This document shows, piece by piece, positions 53,983 to 64,000 of a DNA stretch of 64,000 bases. Under the pieces are notes generated by a model. That model saw only the letters and a program-made list of their open reading frames with translations. It had not been told where the DNA came from and made no database searches. The number at the start of each line of letters is the position of its first letter. The first letter of the stretch is position 1. The position numbers and the translations under genes are program-made. Source of the DNA: Pseudomonadota bacterium (GTDB lineage Bacteria > Pseudomonadota > Gammaproteobacteria > Burkholderiales > Gallionellaceae); contig JAJZTF010000007.1 in the NCBI GenBank assembly GCA_021821945.1, positions 1-64,000 on the forward strand, in the 5' to 3' direction.

Positions 53983-55698
53983 TTAGCCTATTCCAGCCGG
54001 AGCAAGGACGCAAACCCGGTTTCTCCCCTCGCTTTTCGCCCTGTAAAGCTCCGCATCAGCCAGATGTATCATGTCCACAATTTTCGAATCCGTGCTGCAC
54101 CTCACAACGCCGAAACTCGCAGTGAGGGAGATGCTGTGGCTTCCAGTTTTCACCTTCAACTCGGTTATGGCATGCCTCAGCTTCTCTGCATAGTTCCGAG
54201 CATGCTCAATGTCGGTTTCGGTCAGAAGCAGGATGAATTCCTCGCCGCCCCAGCGTGCCACCAGGTCGCTGGCGCGAGTGTTGCGCTTAAGCAATGTCGA
54301 AACCTTGATAAGCACATCGTCCCCAGCCTGATGACCATACTGGTCGTTGATTGCCTTGAAGTGATCGATGTCCATCATGATCATGACCAGGGAACGCTCC
54401 CCCCTCGCTGCTGAACTCCAGCACATGCTTGCCAATTCCAGGAAGCCCCTGCGGTTCGATAGCCCGGTGAGCGGATCCTGCCTCGCCATCTTCTCCGCCT
54501 TGATGTTCGCCTCCTGATATTGGCGCATCTTGTAGGCCAGCCCCAGCGCGAGCAGCGTCGCTTCCAAGGCGAGTCCGATTTCGAATGCATGGAAAGTGAG
54601 CGGAGTGTAGGGTATTTTTCCCCAAACGGCGAAATTGGTGATCCACGCGCCCAACATGCCAAAGGTTATCGCAGAAAGGAAGTGCCGACCTGCCGGAAGT
54701 TTCTTGCGCACAGCGAAAAGGCCGATCAGAAACATCATGACGGCGAAAATGAATACGGTTGAAAAGGCGATCAGTCCTGCAGCAAGCTGGCTTCCCACCA
54801 GCATGGAAAGCGCCATGGCCGCTATCGCAGATGCGGAAAACCACCTAGTCGCCTTCAGGGTTCTGGGCATGTATTCGGCAAGTGAGAGGAAGCGGCCGGC
54901 GAAAAGCAAACCGCACACGCTATATACCACCATCGCCACGAGTATGATGTAACGCTGGAACCATGGGGAGTCAGGCCATAACCATGCGACACCATGGCCG
55001 CTATAGCTGAAATTACAGACGATCCCGGACAGGAGCGTCAGCGAATAGTAAAGATGGCTGCGTTCCCACAACCCAGAGAAGAGCAAGAGATTGTAGACGC
55101 AAAGCGCAGCCAGATAGCCGTAGAGGAATCCGTAAAAATAGCCGGAACGTATCTTGCGCTTTTCCAAACTCTCACGAGACAAGAGTTCGATGGGCACAAC
55201 CATGGGATCCACTGACTGGATGCGAAGATATACATCGCTTCTTCCCTGAGGGAAAACGATGGGAAAGGCAAAACCCTGTGCTGGCGTCAACCCTGGGGCA
55301 TTCTTCCCATCGTCACCGGTATGCACCTGGCTTTCAAGCTTTCCGGAATGCAGCACATAAACATCCAGACGATCGAGCCATGTCACTCCTGCAAGGAGAT
55401 ACTTCAAAGAAACCGAATTCCCCTGATTATCGGCCTCCAGATGCATCCAAACGGGATTGGAACCTATCCCGAAATCCGGAACAAGGGCCACCCCTTTCAT
55501 GAATTTACCGGACATATAGAGGGATGAAGCCTGACTCAAATCGAGCGGACCGCTTTTTTCGACTAGGTAATCGACGCTTGCGCCTAGTTCCCCCTGCTCA
55601 TCTACCCTGACAGAACTCGCATGGGCGAAATGCACAAAAGACATTAGGAGGAGCAGAAAAAAGATCTCAACGCATTTCGAAAGACGGATAGACATCAA
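53983..55698 (-). CDS. Membrane-bound diguanylate cyclase (7TM-DISM and GGDEF)
   Basis: 571 aa. A signal peptide (about residues 1-28) and a periplasmic 7TM-DISM extracellular domain are followed by seven transmembrane helices (about 190-390) and a GGDEF domain. The active site is GGEEF (484-488), with an I-site RxxD (RASD) five residues upstream and the DIDHFKAINDQYGHQAGDD motif. It should synthesise c-di-GMP with product inhibition, responding to a periplasmic ligand. It is the promoter-proximal gene of a four-gene minus-strand group. Confidence 0.94.
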   Translation of the reverse strand: MMSIRLSKCVEIFFLLLLMSFVHFAHASSVRVDEQGELGASVDYLVEKSGPLDLSQASSLYMSGKFMKGVALVPDFGIGSNPVWMHLEADNQGNSVSLKYLLAGVTWLDRLDVYVLHSGKLESQVHTGDDGKNAPGLTPAQGFAFPIVFPQGRSDVYLRIQSVDPMVVPIELLSRESLEKRKIRSGYFYGFLYGYLAALCVYNLLLFSGLWERSHLYYSLTLLSGIVCNFSYSGHGVAWLWPDSPWFQRYIILVAMVVYSVCGLLFAGRFLSLAEYMPRTLKATRWFSASAIAAMALSMLVGSQLAAGLIAFSTVFIFAVMMFLIGLFAVRKKLPAGRHFLSAITFGMLGAWITNFAVWGKIPYTPLTFHAFEIGLALEATLLALGLAYKMRQYQEANIKAEKMARQDPLTGLSNRRGFLELASMCWSSAARGERSLVMIMMDIDHFKAINDQYGHQAGDDVLIKVSTLLKRNTRASDLVARWGGEEFILLLTETDIEHARNYAEKLRHAITELKVKTGSHSISLTASFGVVRCSTDSKIVDMIHLADAELYRAKSEGRNRVCVLAPAGIG

Positions 55699-55719
55699 TT
55701 TTCTGGAAGGGCGATTTAT

Positions 55720-55757
55720 CGGGGAGAGATGGCTTATTTTAACGGCTTTTCTCCCCG
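55720..55757. repeat. 8-bp inverted repeat between nfsB and the diguanylate cyclase gene
   Basis: CGGGGAGA (55720-55727) pairs with TCTCCCCG (55750-55757) around a 22-nt AT-rich loop. It lies between the nitroreductase stop and the diguanylate cyclase start on the minus strand and may be a terminator without a T-tract or an operator. Confidence 0.35.
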
Positions 55758-55771
55758 CTTGCAGGAGACCA

Positions 55772-56428
55772 TCACAGCTCCGAGATCACTTCCTCTGCGG
55801 GCAGCCTCGACTTGGGCAGCTTCGCATTGAAATCCTCCTCGCTTCGATATCCGAGCGCCACGAGCACCACGCTCGTCATGCCCTTGTCCCTCAGCTTGAG
55901 CTCCTCGTTCAGTATCCGGGAGTCGAAGCCCTCGATGGGAGTCGCATCTATCTCCATCGCAGCAGCCCCCAGCAGCAGCGTGCCGAGCGCCAGGTATACC
56001 TGCTTCTCCATCCAGTGCTGCGTGTCCTTTTCGTCGAAACGATGCATGTTCACATAGTAGGTACGTCCCTTGTTCTGCATCTGTTTCCCTTCCTCCGTCG
56101 GGAAACGTCCATCAGCCTCCTCCTGTGCGAGCAGCCTTGCGATGTGCGCATGGTCCATTGCCGTGCGCGCACAGAAAACGACCACATGCGAGGCGTTCAG
56201 TATCTTTGCAGCGTTGGCGGCATAGGGCCCCTGCTGCGTCGATCTTGCAATCCTCTCCTTGCCCTCCATGCTCGAGGCGATGACGAAATGCCAGGGCTGT
56301 GAATTCACCGAAGAAGGGGAATATCTCAGCAGGGTCTTGATCTGTTCGACCTGATCCTGAGGAATTTTTCTGGCCGGGTCATAGGCCTTGCAGGTATGCC
56401 TTGAAAGGGCGAATCGTGAAATGTCCAT
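55772..56428 (-). CDS. nfsB: NfsB-type oxygen-insensitive nitroreductase
   Basis: 218 aa from ATG 56428 (MDISRFALSRHTCKAYDP), the standard length; the upstream frame is discarded. FMN-binding segments RHTCKAYDP, YSPSSVNSQPWHF and the C-terminal region VVLVALGYRSEEDFNAKLPKSR (in parts) fit NfsB/dihydropteridine reductase. It reduces nitroaromatics and quinones with NAD(P)H. It is divergent from ompW. Confidence 0.92.
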   Translation of the reverse strand: MDISRFALSRHTCKAYDPARKIPQDQVEQIKTLLRYSPSSVNSQPWHFVIASSMEGKERIARSTQQGPYAANAAKILNASHVVVFCARTAMDHAHIARLLAQEEADGRFPTEEGKQMQNKGRTYYVNMHRFDEKDTQHWMEKQVYLALGTLLLGAAAMEIDATPIEGFDSRILNEELKLRDKGMTSVVLVALGYRSEEDFNAKLPKSRLPAEEVISEL

Positions 56429-56579
56429 GCGGGCTCCGGAATCAAATGTTGAAATGCGGATTTTCCGCGATCCTGCAGCCAATGTGAAGTCAGCTTCAAT
56501 CATCGATCTGAAGCCCAAGCCTTTAGCCCTGGTAGATGCATGCGATGAAAATCGAATCAACGATGAACAAGTCCGGTTT

Positions 56580-56620
56580 TTGATTTATCTCAAATCTGGA
56601 TCCCCCATCTTCCCTTAAAT
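56580..56620 (+). promoter_or_regulatory. FNR-like site and -10 box upstream of ompW
   Basis: TTGAT-TTAT-CTCAA (56580-56593) matches the FNR/Anr consensus TTGAT-N4-ATCAA at 9 of 10 positions. TTAAAT at 56615-56620 would be the -10 box, placing transcription start near 56627 and the site at about -41, the class II activating position. Confidence 0.6.
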
Positions 56621-56664
56621 TCTGGCGCTGCAGTACCAATACAACAACACATGGAGAGAGAGAA

Positions 56665-57258
56665 ATGAAAAAAATCACAGGTGCGCTGGCCGGCGCAATC
56701 TTGCTTGCAACAAACGCATACGCCGCACCCGGGGATATGATCGTCAGAGTCAGGGCTGTCGACATCAACTTCCAGAACAGCGCTGATACAGCGGCACTTG
56801 CTGGCGTAACCGCAGCAAACAAAACCATTCCCGAGGCTGATGTCAGCTATTTCTTCACCGACAACATCGCTGCTGAACTGATACTGACCTATCCTCAGAA
56901 GATCACGGTCAACCCCAACATAGGTTCCCTGGATGCCCTGCCTCCGACCCTGACCCTCCAGTATCACTTCATGCCGGACAATCCCTCGTTCAGGCCATAT
57001 ATCGGCGCCGGCATCAATTACACCAACTTCTCCAGCGTGAACCTCGCAGGCGGCGCGCTGAATTCGAGCAACAGCAGCACCGGAGGTGCATTGCAGATAG
57101 GTTTCGACGTGCCGATTTCCGGCAACATGAGCTTCAACTTCGACGTCAAGAAAGTCTACATGAAGACCACGATTTCATCGGCTGCGAGCGGAGCAACGGT
57201 CGGCACGCTGACGCTTAATCCATACCTGATTGGCGCAGGCCTTGGCTGGAAGTTCTGA
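56665..57258 (+). CDS. ompW: OmpW-family outer membrane protein
   Basis: 197 aa with a signal peptide (cleavage after AYA, about residue 20). The eight-stranded barrel pattern, PEADVSYFFTDNIAAELIL, PTLTLQYHFMPDN, RPYIGAGINYTNF and the final aromatic residue (GAGLGWKF) define OmpW. These barrels carry small hydrophobic compounds across the outer membrane and in enteric bacteria are FNR-regulated, consistent with the site upstream. A terminator follows at 57274-57298. Confidence 0.95.
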   Translation: MKKITGALAGAILLATNAYAAPGDMIVRVRAVDINFQNSADTAALAGVTAANKTIPEADVSYFFTDNIAAELILTYPQKITVNPNIGSLDALPPTLTLQYHFMPDNPSFRPYIGAGINYTNFSSVNLAGGALNSSNSSTGGALQIGFDVPISGNMSFNFDVKKVYMKTTISSAASGATVGTLTLNPYLIGAGLGWKF

Positions 57259-57273
57259 CGACCAGCTGCAATT

Positions 57274-57298
57274 GAAGGCCGGAGCATATCCGGCCTTC
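57274..57298. terminator. Strong hairpin after ompW, between convergent genes
   Basis: GAAGGCCGGA (57274-57283) and TCCGGCCTTC (57289-57298) form a perfect 10-bp stem with a 5-nt loop, 16 bp after the ompW stop. No clear T-tract follows on either strand. It can serve both ompW and hpf. Confidence 0.65.
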
Positions 57299-57362
57299 TC
57301 CATCCAGTTCCAGCCTTCCTGAAGCACCCGGATTCCTTCAGCTTCTGCAGCAGCGCATCCTG

Positions 57363-57905
57363 TCACCCGGCATGGTGGCGCACGGTGATGCGCTTTGCCT
57401 GCGCGCCTTCGCCCGCGATCTCCTCGATGAACCTGACCTCGTCGCCCTCCGAAAGCCTGTCGAAGCTCGGGCTTGCGACGTTCTCGCGACTGAAGTAGTG
57501 CTCGCTCCCGTCATCCCCGGCGATGAATCCTATGCCTTCCTCCCGCGAGAGGCGAAGCACACGCCCAAGCTGTTCGGGCGCATGAACCTTGGTCTCGCGC
57601 CTTGCGCGGTGCACGTATTCGTCGAGCTGGCGCTTTGCTGCATCGAAGCCATCCCGCAGCGCGACATACACATCCTCGTGGTGATCGCGGTTGACCACGA
57701 TCTCGTGGCCCGGCACCCCTATGTCGATGCGCAGCGTGTATTGCTTTCCCTGGTGCTTGTGCCTGTGAGGCGCCTCGACCACGACCCTGCATGAAATGAT
57801 CTTGTCGTAGAACTCCTCGAGTTTCTCGACCTTCTGCCTGATGTGCGCCTCTACCGCATCCGATTTTGGTACGTCGCGCACGGTGATCTGCAATGGTATC
57901 TGCAT
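57363..57905 (-). CDS. Ribosome hibernation promoting factor fused to a cold-shock domain
   Basis: 180 aa from ATG 57905. Residues 1 to about 105 form an HPF/RaiA domain (QIPLQITVRDVPKSDAVEAHIRQKVEKLE in parts; basic segments in KHQGKQYTLRIDI). Residues about 113-178 read as a cold-shock/OB domain with GIGFIAGDDGSEHYF as RNP-like motifs. HPF proteins bind the 30S subunit and inactivate ribosomes under stress. The ribosome binding site AAGGAG is excellent but lies within a hairpin; see the separate entry. Confidence 0.88.
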   Translation of the reverse strand: MQIPLQITVRDVPKSDAVEAHIRQKVEKLEEFYDKIISCRVVVEAPHRHKHQGKQYTLRIDIGVPGHEIVVNRDHHEDVYVALRDGFDAAKRQLDEYVHRARRETKVHAPEQLGRVLRLSREEGIGFIAGDDGSEHYFSRENVASPSFDRLSEGDEVRFIEEIAGEGAQAKRITVRHHAG

Positions 57906-57910
57906 GACAT

Positions 57911-57928
57911 CTCCTTGTGAGCAAGGAG
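57911..57928 (-). promoter_or_regulatory. Hairpin sequestering the hpf ribosome binding site
   Basis: In the minus-strand RNA, CTCCTTG (57928-57922) can pair perfectly with CAAGGAG (57917-57911) around the tetraloop CTCA. The second arm contains the whole Shine-Dalgarno AAGGAG, 5 nt before the start codon. A closed hairpin would block translation. Confidence 0.55.
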
Positions 57929-58153
57929 GAAAGTCTAAGCCCGCTGCGCGTCCTGCACCATCAGAAAAAGCCGGTCGCAGCCGGAATTTTCCTATCTGCT
58001 CAAGGCGCATTCCCATATCTGGCAGCCGCTGATCGGCCTAAACGGGCGGCGGCTGTGCAGCGCTTCTGTTGAGCCGGCACGAGGCTCGCCATTGCAGGCG
58101 CGCAACATATCAAACTACAATCCGGCGACTGTTCTACCCTTTCTGTCTAGTTC

Positions 58154-59185
58154 ATGCGCCTTTCGGAACTCCGCCAGCAATTGCAGGATCTTGGCTGCAA
58201 GCCCTGCCACGAAGACCGCCTCTTGCGAGGCTGGATACAGCGCCGCTCCTACGACAACAAGCGCAGCCCGGCGGCGACATTCTTCCCTGCCGCGCTTAAC
58301 AAGGAGTTGCCATCGATCGAGGCCAGGCTAGAAGAGCTTGCGCGTATCAGGAGCGAGCACCCTGCAGGCGAGGGTGTCGCAAGGCTACTGGTAGCGCTTG
58401 CAGACGGCCAGATGATCGAGAGCGTGCTGCTGCCGCGCGGGGGGCTTTGTGTCTCGACGCAGGTCGGTTGCGCAGTGGGATGCATATTCTGCATGAGCGG
58501 AAGAAACGGACTCCTGCGCCAGCTGGACAGCGCGGAGATCATCGCGCAAGTCGCGCTTGCACGCAGGCTTCGCCAGGTGGACAAGGTGGTGTTCATGGGC
58601 ATGGGTGAACCCGCGCACAATCTCGACAACGTGCTCGATGCAATCGAAGTGCTCGGCATCCAGGGCAACATCGGCCACAAGAACCTGGTTCTTTCCACGG
58701 TCGGTGACCTGCGCGTGTTTGAACGGCTGCCACATGCAAAAGTGAAGCCGGCGCTGGCGATCTCGCTGCACACGACAGACGATAGACTACGCACAAAGAT
58801 ACTGCCGAAGGCGCCGCAAATCCCCGTTGCCGAACTCGTGGAGATGGCAGAATCCTATGCGCGCGCAACGCACTACCCCACGCAATACCAGTGGACGCTG
58901 ATCGAAGGGATCAACGATGGCGACGAAGAACTGGAACGCATCGCAGTGTTACTCAAGGGCAAGCATGCGGTGTTGAACTTCATCCCGTTCAATTCAGTCG
59001 ATGGCCTCGAATTCCGCCGCCCTGAAATTTCGCGTACTATCGAGATGACGAAGAGGCTCAACCGGCAGCAGATCTACACGCGCATCCGCGATTCCGCAGG
59101 ACAGGAAGTGGAAGGCGCATGCGGACAGCTTCGCGCCCGTGCTGCACGCCCGGTATCGCAACGCTGCGTCGGCCCGATCATTTAA
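58154..59185 (+). CDS. RlmN/Cfr-family radical SAM methyltransferase (divergent)
   Basis: 343 aa. The radical SAM motif is C106-AVG-C110-IF-C113, followed by MSGRNGLLRQL and GMGEPAHNLDNVL as in RlmN. The C-terminal EGACGQL contains the methyl-carrying cysteine. RlmN methylates A2503 of 23S rRNA and A37 of some tRNAs. The region after the cluster (CMSGRNG) differs from the usual CSTGKQG, and the N-terminus is shorter, so this may be a paralogue with another target. It is not in the usual ndk-rlmN-ispG context. Confidence 0.88.
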   Translation: MRLSELRQQLQDLGCKPCHEDRLLRGWIQRRSYDNKRSPAATFFPAALNKELPSIEARLEELARIRSEHPAGEGVARLLVALADGQMIESVLLPRGGLCVSTQVGCAVGCIFCMSGRNGLLRQLDSAEIIAQVALARRLRQVDKVVFMGMGEPAHNLDNVLDAIEVLGIQGNIGHKNLVLSTVGDLRVFERLPHAKVKPALAISLHTTDDRLRTKILPKAPQIPVAELVEMAESYARATHYPTQYQWTLIEGINDGDEELERIAVLLKGKHAVLNFIPFNSVDGLEFRRPEISRTIEMTKRLNRQQIYTRIRDSAGQEVEGACGQLRARAARPVSQRCVGPII

Positions 59186-59308
59186 GCGTCCACGTCGCGC
59201 CCATTCCCTTTAGGCAGAAGCCCGACTGTCTCTTTGTTTGGACCGCTGTAGAATTTCGCTTCCTGCAAATACGCAAAAAATCCCATAGTGCCACATGCCA
59301 GTGAAATT

Positions 59309-59590
59309 TCACCGCTTAGCGGCAGCCTTGTACACCATGTCTCGTTCGCGCTTGCCAACAGCGATCACCACGATCAGGAGCATTTGGTCGCGCACTTCGT
59401 ACACCATCCGGTGACCGGCATCGCGCAGTTTGATTTTGTAACGGTCCTTGTGGCCTGAAAGACGGGCGGAAGGAACGCATGGATTCTGCAGCCGCTCGGC
59501 GAGCTTCTTCTTGAACAACTTGCGCACAGAACCATCGAGCTTTTTCCACTCCGACAATGCGTCGGGGTGGAAACTCAGCTCATAGCTCAT
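59309..59590 (-). CDS. relE: RelE/ParE-family toxin
   Basis: 93 aa basic protein. SYELSFHPDALSEWKKLDGSVRKLFKKKL (in parts), LSGHKDRYKIKLRDAGHRMVYEV and VIAVGKRERDMVY match RelE mRNA interferases. It overlaps the antitoxin gene by 11 bp and is transcribed after it, the usual relBE order. Confidence 0.92.
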   Translation of the reverse strand: MSYELSFHPDALSEWKKLDGSVRKLFKKKLAERLQNPCVPSARLSGHKDRYKIKLRDAGHRMVYEVRDQMLLIVVIAVGKRERDMVYKAAAKR

Positions 59591-59834
59591 CCAGCTTCAC
59601 CTTGATCGGACGCTTGCCGTCTTTCAAACGTGCATCGGCCAGCGCATTCAGTTCAGCATCCTCCAGCTTTTCCATCAGCTCCTCAAAGACTCTAGCTGGA
59701 ACGCAATAGAAAGTGGGCTCGTTGCGGTTGAGGATCGCCACCGGAGAACCCTCCCCTGCTGCGACGGTCGCCATCGGGTTCCTTTTCAGCTCGGTGATGC
59801 TGGCCGTTATGGATGCCAGGATTACATGTGCCAT
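59580..59834 (-). CDS. relB: RelB/Phd-type antitoxin
   Basis: 84 aa. The N-terminal half (ILASITASITELKRNPMATVAAGEGSPVAILNRNEPTFYCVPARVFEEL in parts) is a Phd/YefM-like DNA-binding fold and the C-terminus is the charged toxin-binding tail. It should bind and neutralise the RelE toxin and repress its own promoter at 59866-59894. Confidence 0.9.
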   Translation of the reverse strand: MAHVILASITASITELKRNPMATVAAGEGSPVAILNRNEPTFYCVPARVFEELMEKLEDAELNALADARLKDGKRPIKVKLDEL

Positions 59835-59865
59835 GATCGACTCTTGATATTTATTAAGCGAGCCA

Positions 59866-59894
59866 ACAATAGCACTCTTAACCGGTCTTTACAA
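59866..59894 (-). promoter_or_regulatory. Promoter of the relBE pair
   Basis: On the minus strand TTGTAA (59894-59889) and TATTGT (59871-59866) are spaced by 17 bp, ending 32 bp before the antitoxin start. Matches are moderate (4 of 6 each). Confidence 0.4.
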
Positions 59895-59916
59895 TGATCT
59901 CGCAAACCGTCCGATT

Positions 59917-59947
59917 CAAATGAAAAGCCGGCCAGGCTTTTCATTTG
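59917..59947. terminator. Terminator after clpB
   Basis: CAAATGAAAAGCC (59917-59929) and GGCTTTTCATTTG (59935-59947) form a perfect 13-bp stem with a 5-nt loop, 16 bp past the clpB stop on the minus strand. The stem base is A/T rich, so it may work in both directions. Confidence 0.75.
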
Positions 59948-59963
59948 ATCAGAGCTTCAAGGC

Positions 59964-62549
<2,586 letters not shown>

Positions 62550-62583
62550 ATCGCACTCCTGGTTTGAATTCTCGAATGCCCAC

Positions 62584-62613
62584 AACTTGGGGAGGGGGCT
62601 TGAGAATTTCAAG
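62584..62613 (-). promoter_or_regulatory. Sigma-32 (heat-shock) promoter of clpB
   Basis: On the minus strand CTTGAAA (62613-62607) and CCCCAA (62592-62587) are spaced by 14 bp, an excellent RpoH match (CTTGAAA, N13-15, CCCCAT). A 15-bp dyad CTTGA-GAATT-TCAAG (62599-62613) overlaps the -35 box. Confidence 0.8.
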
Positions 62614-62619
62614 TCTTGC

Positions 62620-62625
62620 TATACT
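62620..62625 (+). promoter_or_regulatory. -10 box of a probable nadC promoter
   Basis: TATACT lies 7 bp before the nadC ATG (62633), with no good -35 at 17 bp. A start 6-7 nt downstream of the box would leave essentially no leader, and there is no Shine-Dalgarno. Confidence 0.4.
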
Positions 62626-62632
62626 ATTTCCC

Positions 62633-63487
62633 ATGACAAACGAACAGGATGCCGCCTTGCTTGCCCAAAAGATCAGACAGAACGTCAGGAACTCCCTCGA
62701 TGAGGACATCGGCAGCGGGGACCTGACCGCGATGCTGCTTCCGGAGGATTTGACGGCGCGCGCAATCCTGATCACGAGGCAGTCCGGCGTCCTCTGCGGA
62801 ACGCAATGGTTCGACGAATGCTTTTCGCTGCTGGATGCAGGCTGCAAAATAACCTGGCACGCGAAGGACGGCGACAGCATCAAGCCCTCACAGACGCTAT
62901 GCGAGATAGAAGGCAAGGCCCGATCCATGCTGAGTGCGGAGAGAAATGCGCTCAATTTCCTGCAGACGCTTTCGGGGACTGCGACCGCAACCCGCCGCTA
63001 TGTGGATGCAGTCAAAGGCACCAGGGCCAGGATCATGGACACCAGGAAGACCCTGCCCGGACTTCGCGATGCGCAGAAGTATGCGGTGCGCATGGGCGGC
63101 GGGCACAACCAGCGGATGGGCCTGTACGACGGCATCCTGATCAAGGAGAACCACATCGCTGCGGCCGGCGGCATTGCGGCGGTACTGGAGAAGGCTTTCA
63201 GGATCGCCCAAGACAGGACATCGGTCCAGATCGAGGTGGAAACCATGGTCGAGCTCGACGAGGCGCTGGCTGCCGGTGCGAAGCTGATCCTTCTGGACAA
63301 CTTCGACATCGACATGCTCGCCGCCGCCGTGAAGCACACCGATGGGCGCGCGGAACTCGAAGCCTCGGGTGGGATCACATTGTCGAGCATCCGGGAAGTG
63401 GCCGAAACGGGTGTGGATCGCATCTCGATAGGCGCGCTGACCAAGGACGTCGAGGCGCTCGATCTTTCCATGCGCATCGTGAAATAA
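62633..63487 (+). CDS. nadC: Nicotinate-nucleotide pyrophosphorylase (quinolinate phosphoribosyltransferase)
   Basis: 284 aa from ATG 62633. NadC converts quinolinate and PRPP to nicotinate mononucleotide in NAD synthesis. Conserved elements include [68 protein letters not shown] (in parts) and ILLDNFD. No Shine-Dalgarno is present, which suggests a leaderless or short-leader transcript. trxC begins 12 bp later. Confidence 0.96.
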   Translation: MTNEQDAALLAQKIRQNVRNSLDEDIGSGDLTAMLLPEDLTARAILITRQSGVLCGTQWFDECFSLLDAGCKITWHAKDGDSIKPSQTLCEIEGKARSMLSAERNALNFLQTLSGTATATRRYVDAVKGTRARIMDTRKTLPGLRDAQKYAVRMGGGHNQRMGLYDGILIKENHIAAAGGIAAVLEKAFRIAQDRTSVQIEVETMVELDEALAAGAKLILLDNFDIDMLAAAVKHTDGRAELEASGGITLSSIREVAETGVDRISIGALTKDVEALDLSMRIVK

Positions 63488-63499
63488 AAGGAGAATTAA

Positions 63500-63934
63500 A
63501 TGAGCGAAGCATTGCACATCGTCTGCCCGCACTGCGACGGGATCAACCGCGTGCCTTCCGACAGGCTTTCGGCAAATCCTTCCTGCGGCAAGTGCCACCA
63601 GGCGCTTTTCACATCCCACCCGGTCGAACTCAGCGCGAAGAACTTCAACCTGCACATCACGCGCTGCGACATTCCTGTCCTGGTCGACTTCTGGGCCCCC
63701 TGGTGCGGGCCTTGCAAGATGATGGCGCCCGCCTTCGTGCAGGCGGCTTCAAGACTGGAGCCCGCCATGCGGCTTGCCAAGCTCGACACCGAACAGGCGC
63801 AGGAGCTGGCCGCCAGATACAACATCCGCAGCATCCCCACGCTCGCGCTGTTCAAGGCAGGCCGCGAGGTTGCACGCCAGGCGGGTGCGATGGACGCGAA
63901 CGGCATCGTCTCCTGGGCGAGGAGCAAGGTTTAA
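63500..63934 (+). CDS. trxC: Thioredoxin 2 (TrxC)
   Basis: 144 aa. The N-terminal zinc ribbon has Cys9, Cys12, Cys29 and Cys32, and the thioredoxin domain has the active site WCGPC (Cys69, Cys72) and a cis-Pro in SIPT. This is the usual TrxC layout, cytoplasmic and often oxidative-stress induced. It lies 12 bp after nadC, probably in the same transcript. Confidence 0.95.
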   Translation: MSEALHIVCPHCDGINRVPSDRLSANPSCGKCHQALFTSHPVELSAKNFNLHITRCDIPVLVDFWAPWCGPCKMMAPAFVQAASRLEPAMRLAKLDTEQAQELAARYNIRSIPTLALFKAGREVARQAGAMDANGIVSWARSKV

Positions 63935-63939
63935 ACAGG

Positions 63940-64000
63940 CTATACCTTTTTCGCGACCAGGTCGATCAGCGCGGACATGCCGGAGTGGCCCGAGCCCTCG
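63940..64000 (-). CDS. C-terminal fragment of an unidentified gene, cut by the window edge
   Basis: On the minus strand one frame ends in GSGHSGMSALIDLVAKKV with a TAG stop at 63942-63940, converging with trxC (5 bp). Only about 20 residues are visible and I cannot name the product. Confidence 0.5.
   Translation of the reverse strand, partial: EGSGHSGMSALIDLVAKKV

Overview
The window looks like chromosomal DNA of a betaproteobacterium, probably of the Nitrosomonadales (Gallionellaceae or Sulfuricellaceae type). This rests on betaproteobacterial gene order (tpiA-secG-tRNA-Leu-nuoA to nuoN; xseB-ispA-dxs-folE2), a PEP-CTERM protein behind a sigma-54 promoter, a DsrS-like protein, and housekeeping proteins of betaproteobacterial appearance. 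Genus assignment is inference. Apart from one insertion sequence at the left end, I see no prophage, CRISPR array or defence island. Gene density is high, and only one gene-free stretch exceeds 300 bp (7498-7869).

Left end (1-7.5 kb): on the minus strand, a strong promoter and boxA-like leader point leftwards out of the window and look like the start of an rRNA operon. Just upstream sits an IS200/IS605-type element (tnpA and tnpB divergent, with a structured right end that probably encodes the TnpB guide RNA). It is followed by tsaD, then on the minus strand a MoxR ATPase - VWA protein - DsrS-like module, plsY, and folB on the plus strand.

Energy block (7.5-25.4 kb): tpiA, secG, tRNA-Leu(GAG) and the complete 14-gene NADH dehydrogenase I operon (nuoABCDEFGHIJKLMN) run leftwards. 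A Nudix hydrolase and an ammonium transporter with two NtrC-like dyads upstream follow.

Cofactor block (25.5-30.6 kb): moaA-moaC-moaD-moaE-mobB-mobA-moeA-mog form a near-complete molybdenum cofactor operon with repeated 4-nt start/stop overlaps. After it come a VIT1-type metal transporter, an extradiol-type dioxygenase, an FMN reductase, a pirin and an orphan protein (30.6-34.1 kb). Then come purM-purN and two DUF3108 envelope proteins (34.2-37.6 kb), an RsmB-type RNA methyltransferase and the PEP-CTERM gene.

Isoprenoid/folate block (39.8-44.4 kb, minus): xseB, ispA, dxs, folE2 and a glutamine amidotransferase. From 44.5 to 57.3 kb there is a mosaic of single genes: Rieske oxygenase, SpoIIAA-like protein, SDR, ABC exporter, ChrR-type cupin, DUF3617, DUF2905, HopJ-like, MATE, thioredoxin-HEAT, YjbQ, a 7TM diguanylate cyclase, a nitroreductase, and ompW with an FNR-like site.

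Right end (57.3-64 kb): a ribosome hibernation factor fused to a cold-shock domain, whose ribosome binding site lies in a hairpin; a divergent RlmN-like radical SAM enzyme; a RelBE-type toxin-antitoxin pair; clpB with a good sigma-32 promoter; nadC; trxC; and the C-terminus of one truncated gene. The most interesting signals are the TnpB with an apparently rearranged RuvC active site and its right-end RNA, the sigma-54 promoter of the PEP-CTERM gene, the hairpin over the hpf ribosome binding site, and the DsrS/VWA/MoxR module. All function calls come from reading the sequence; no database search was run.
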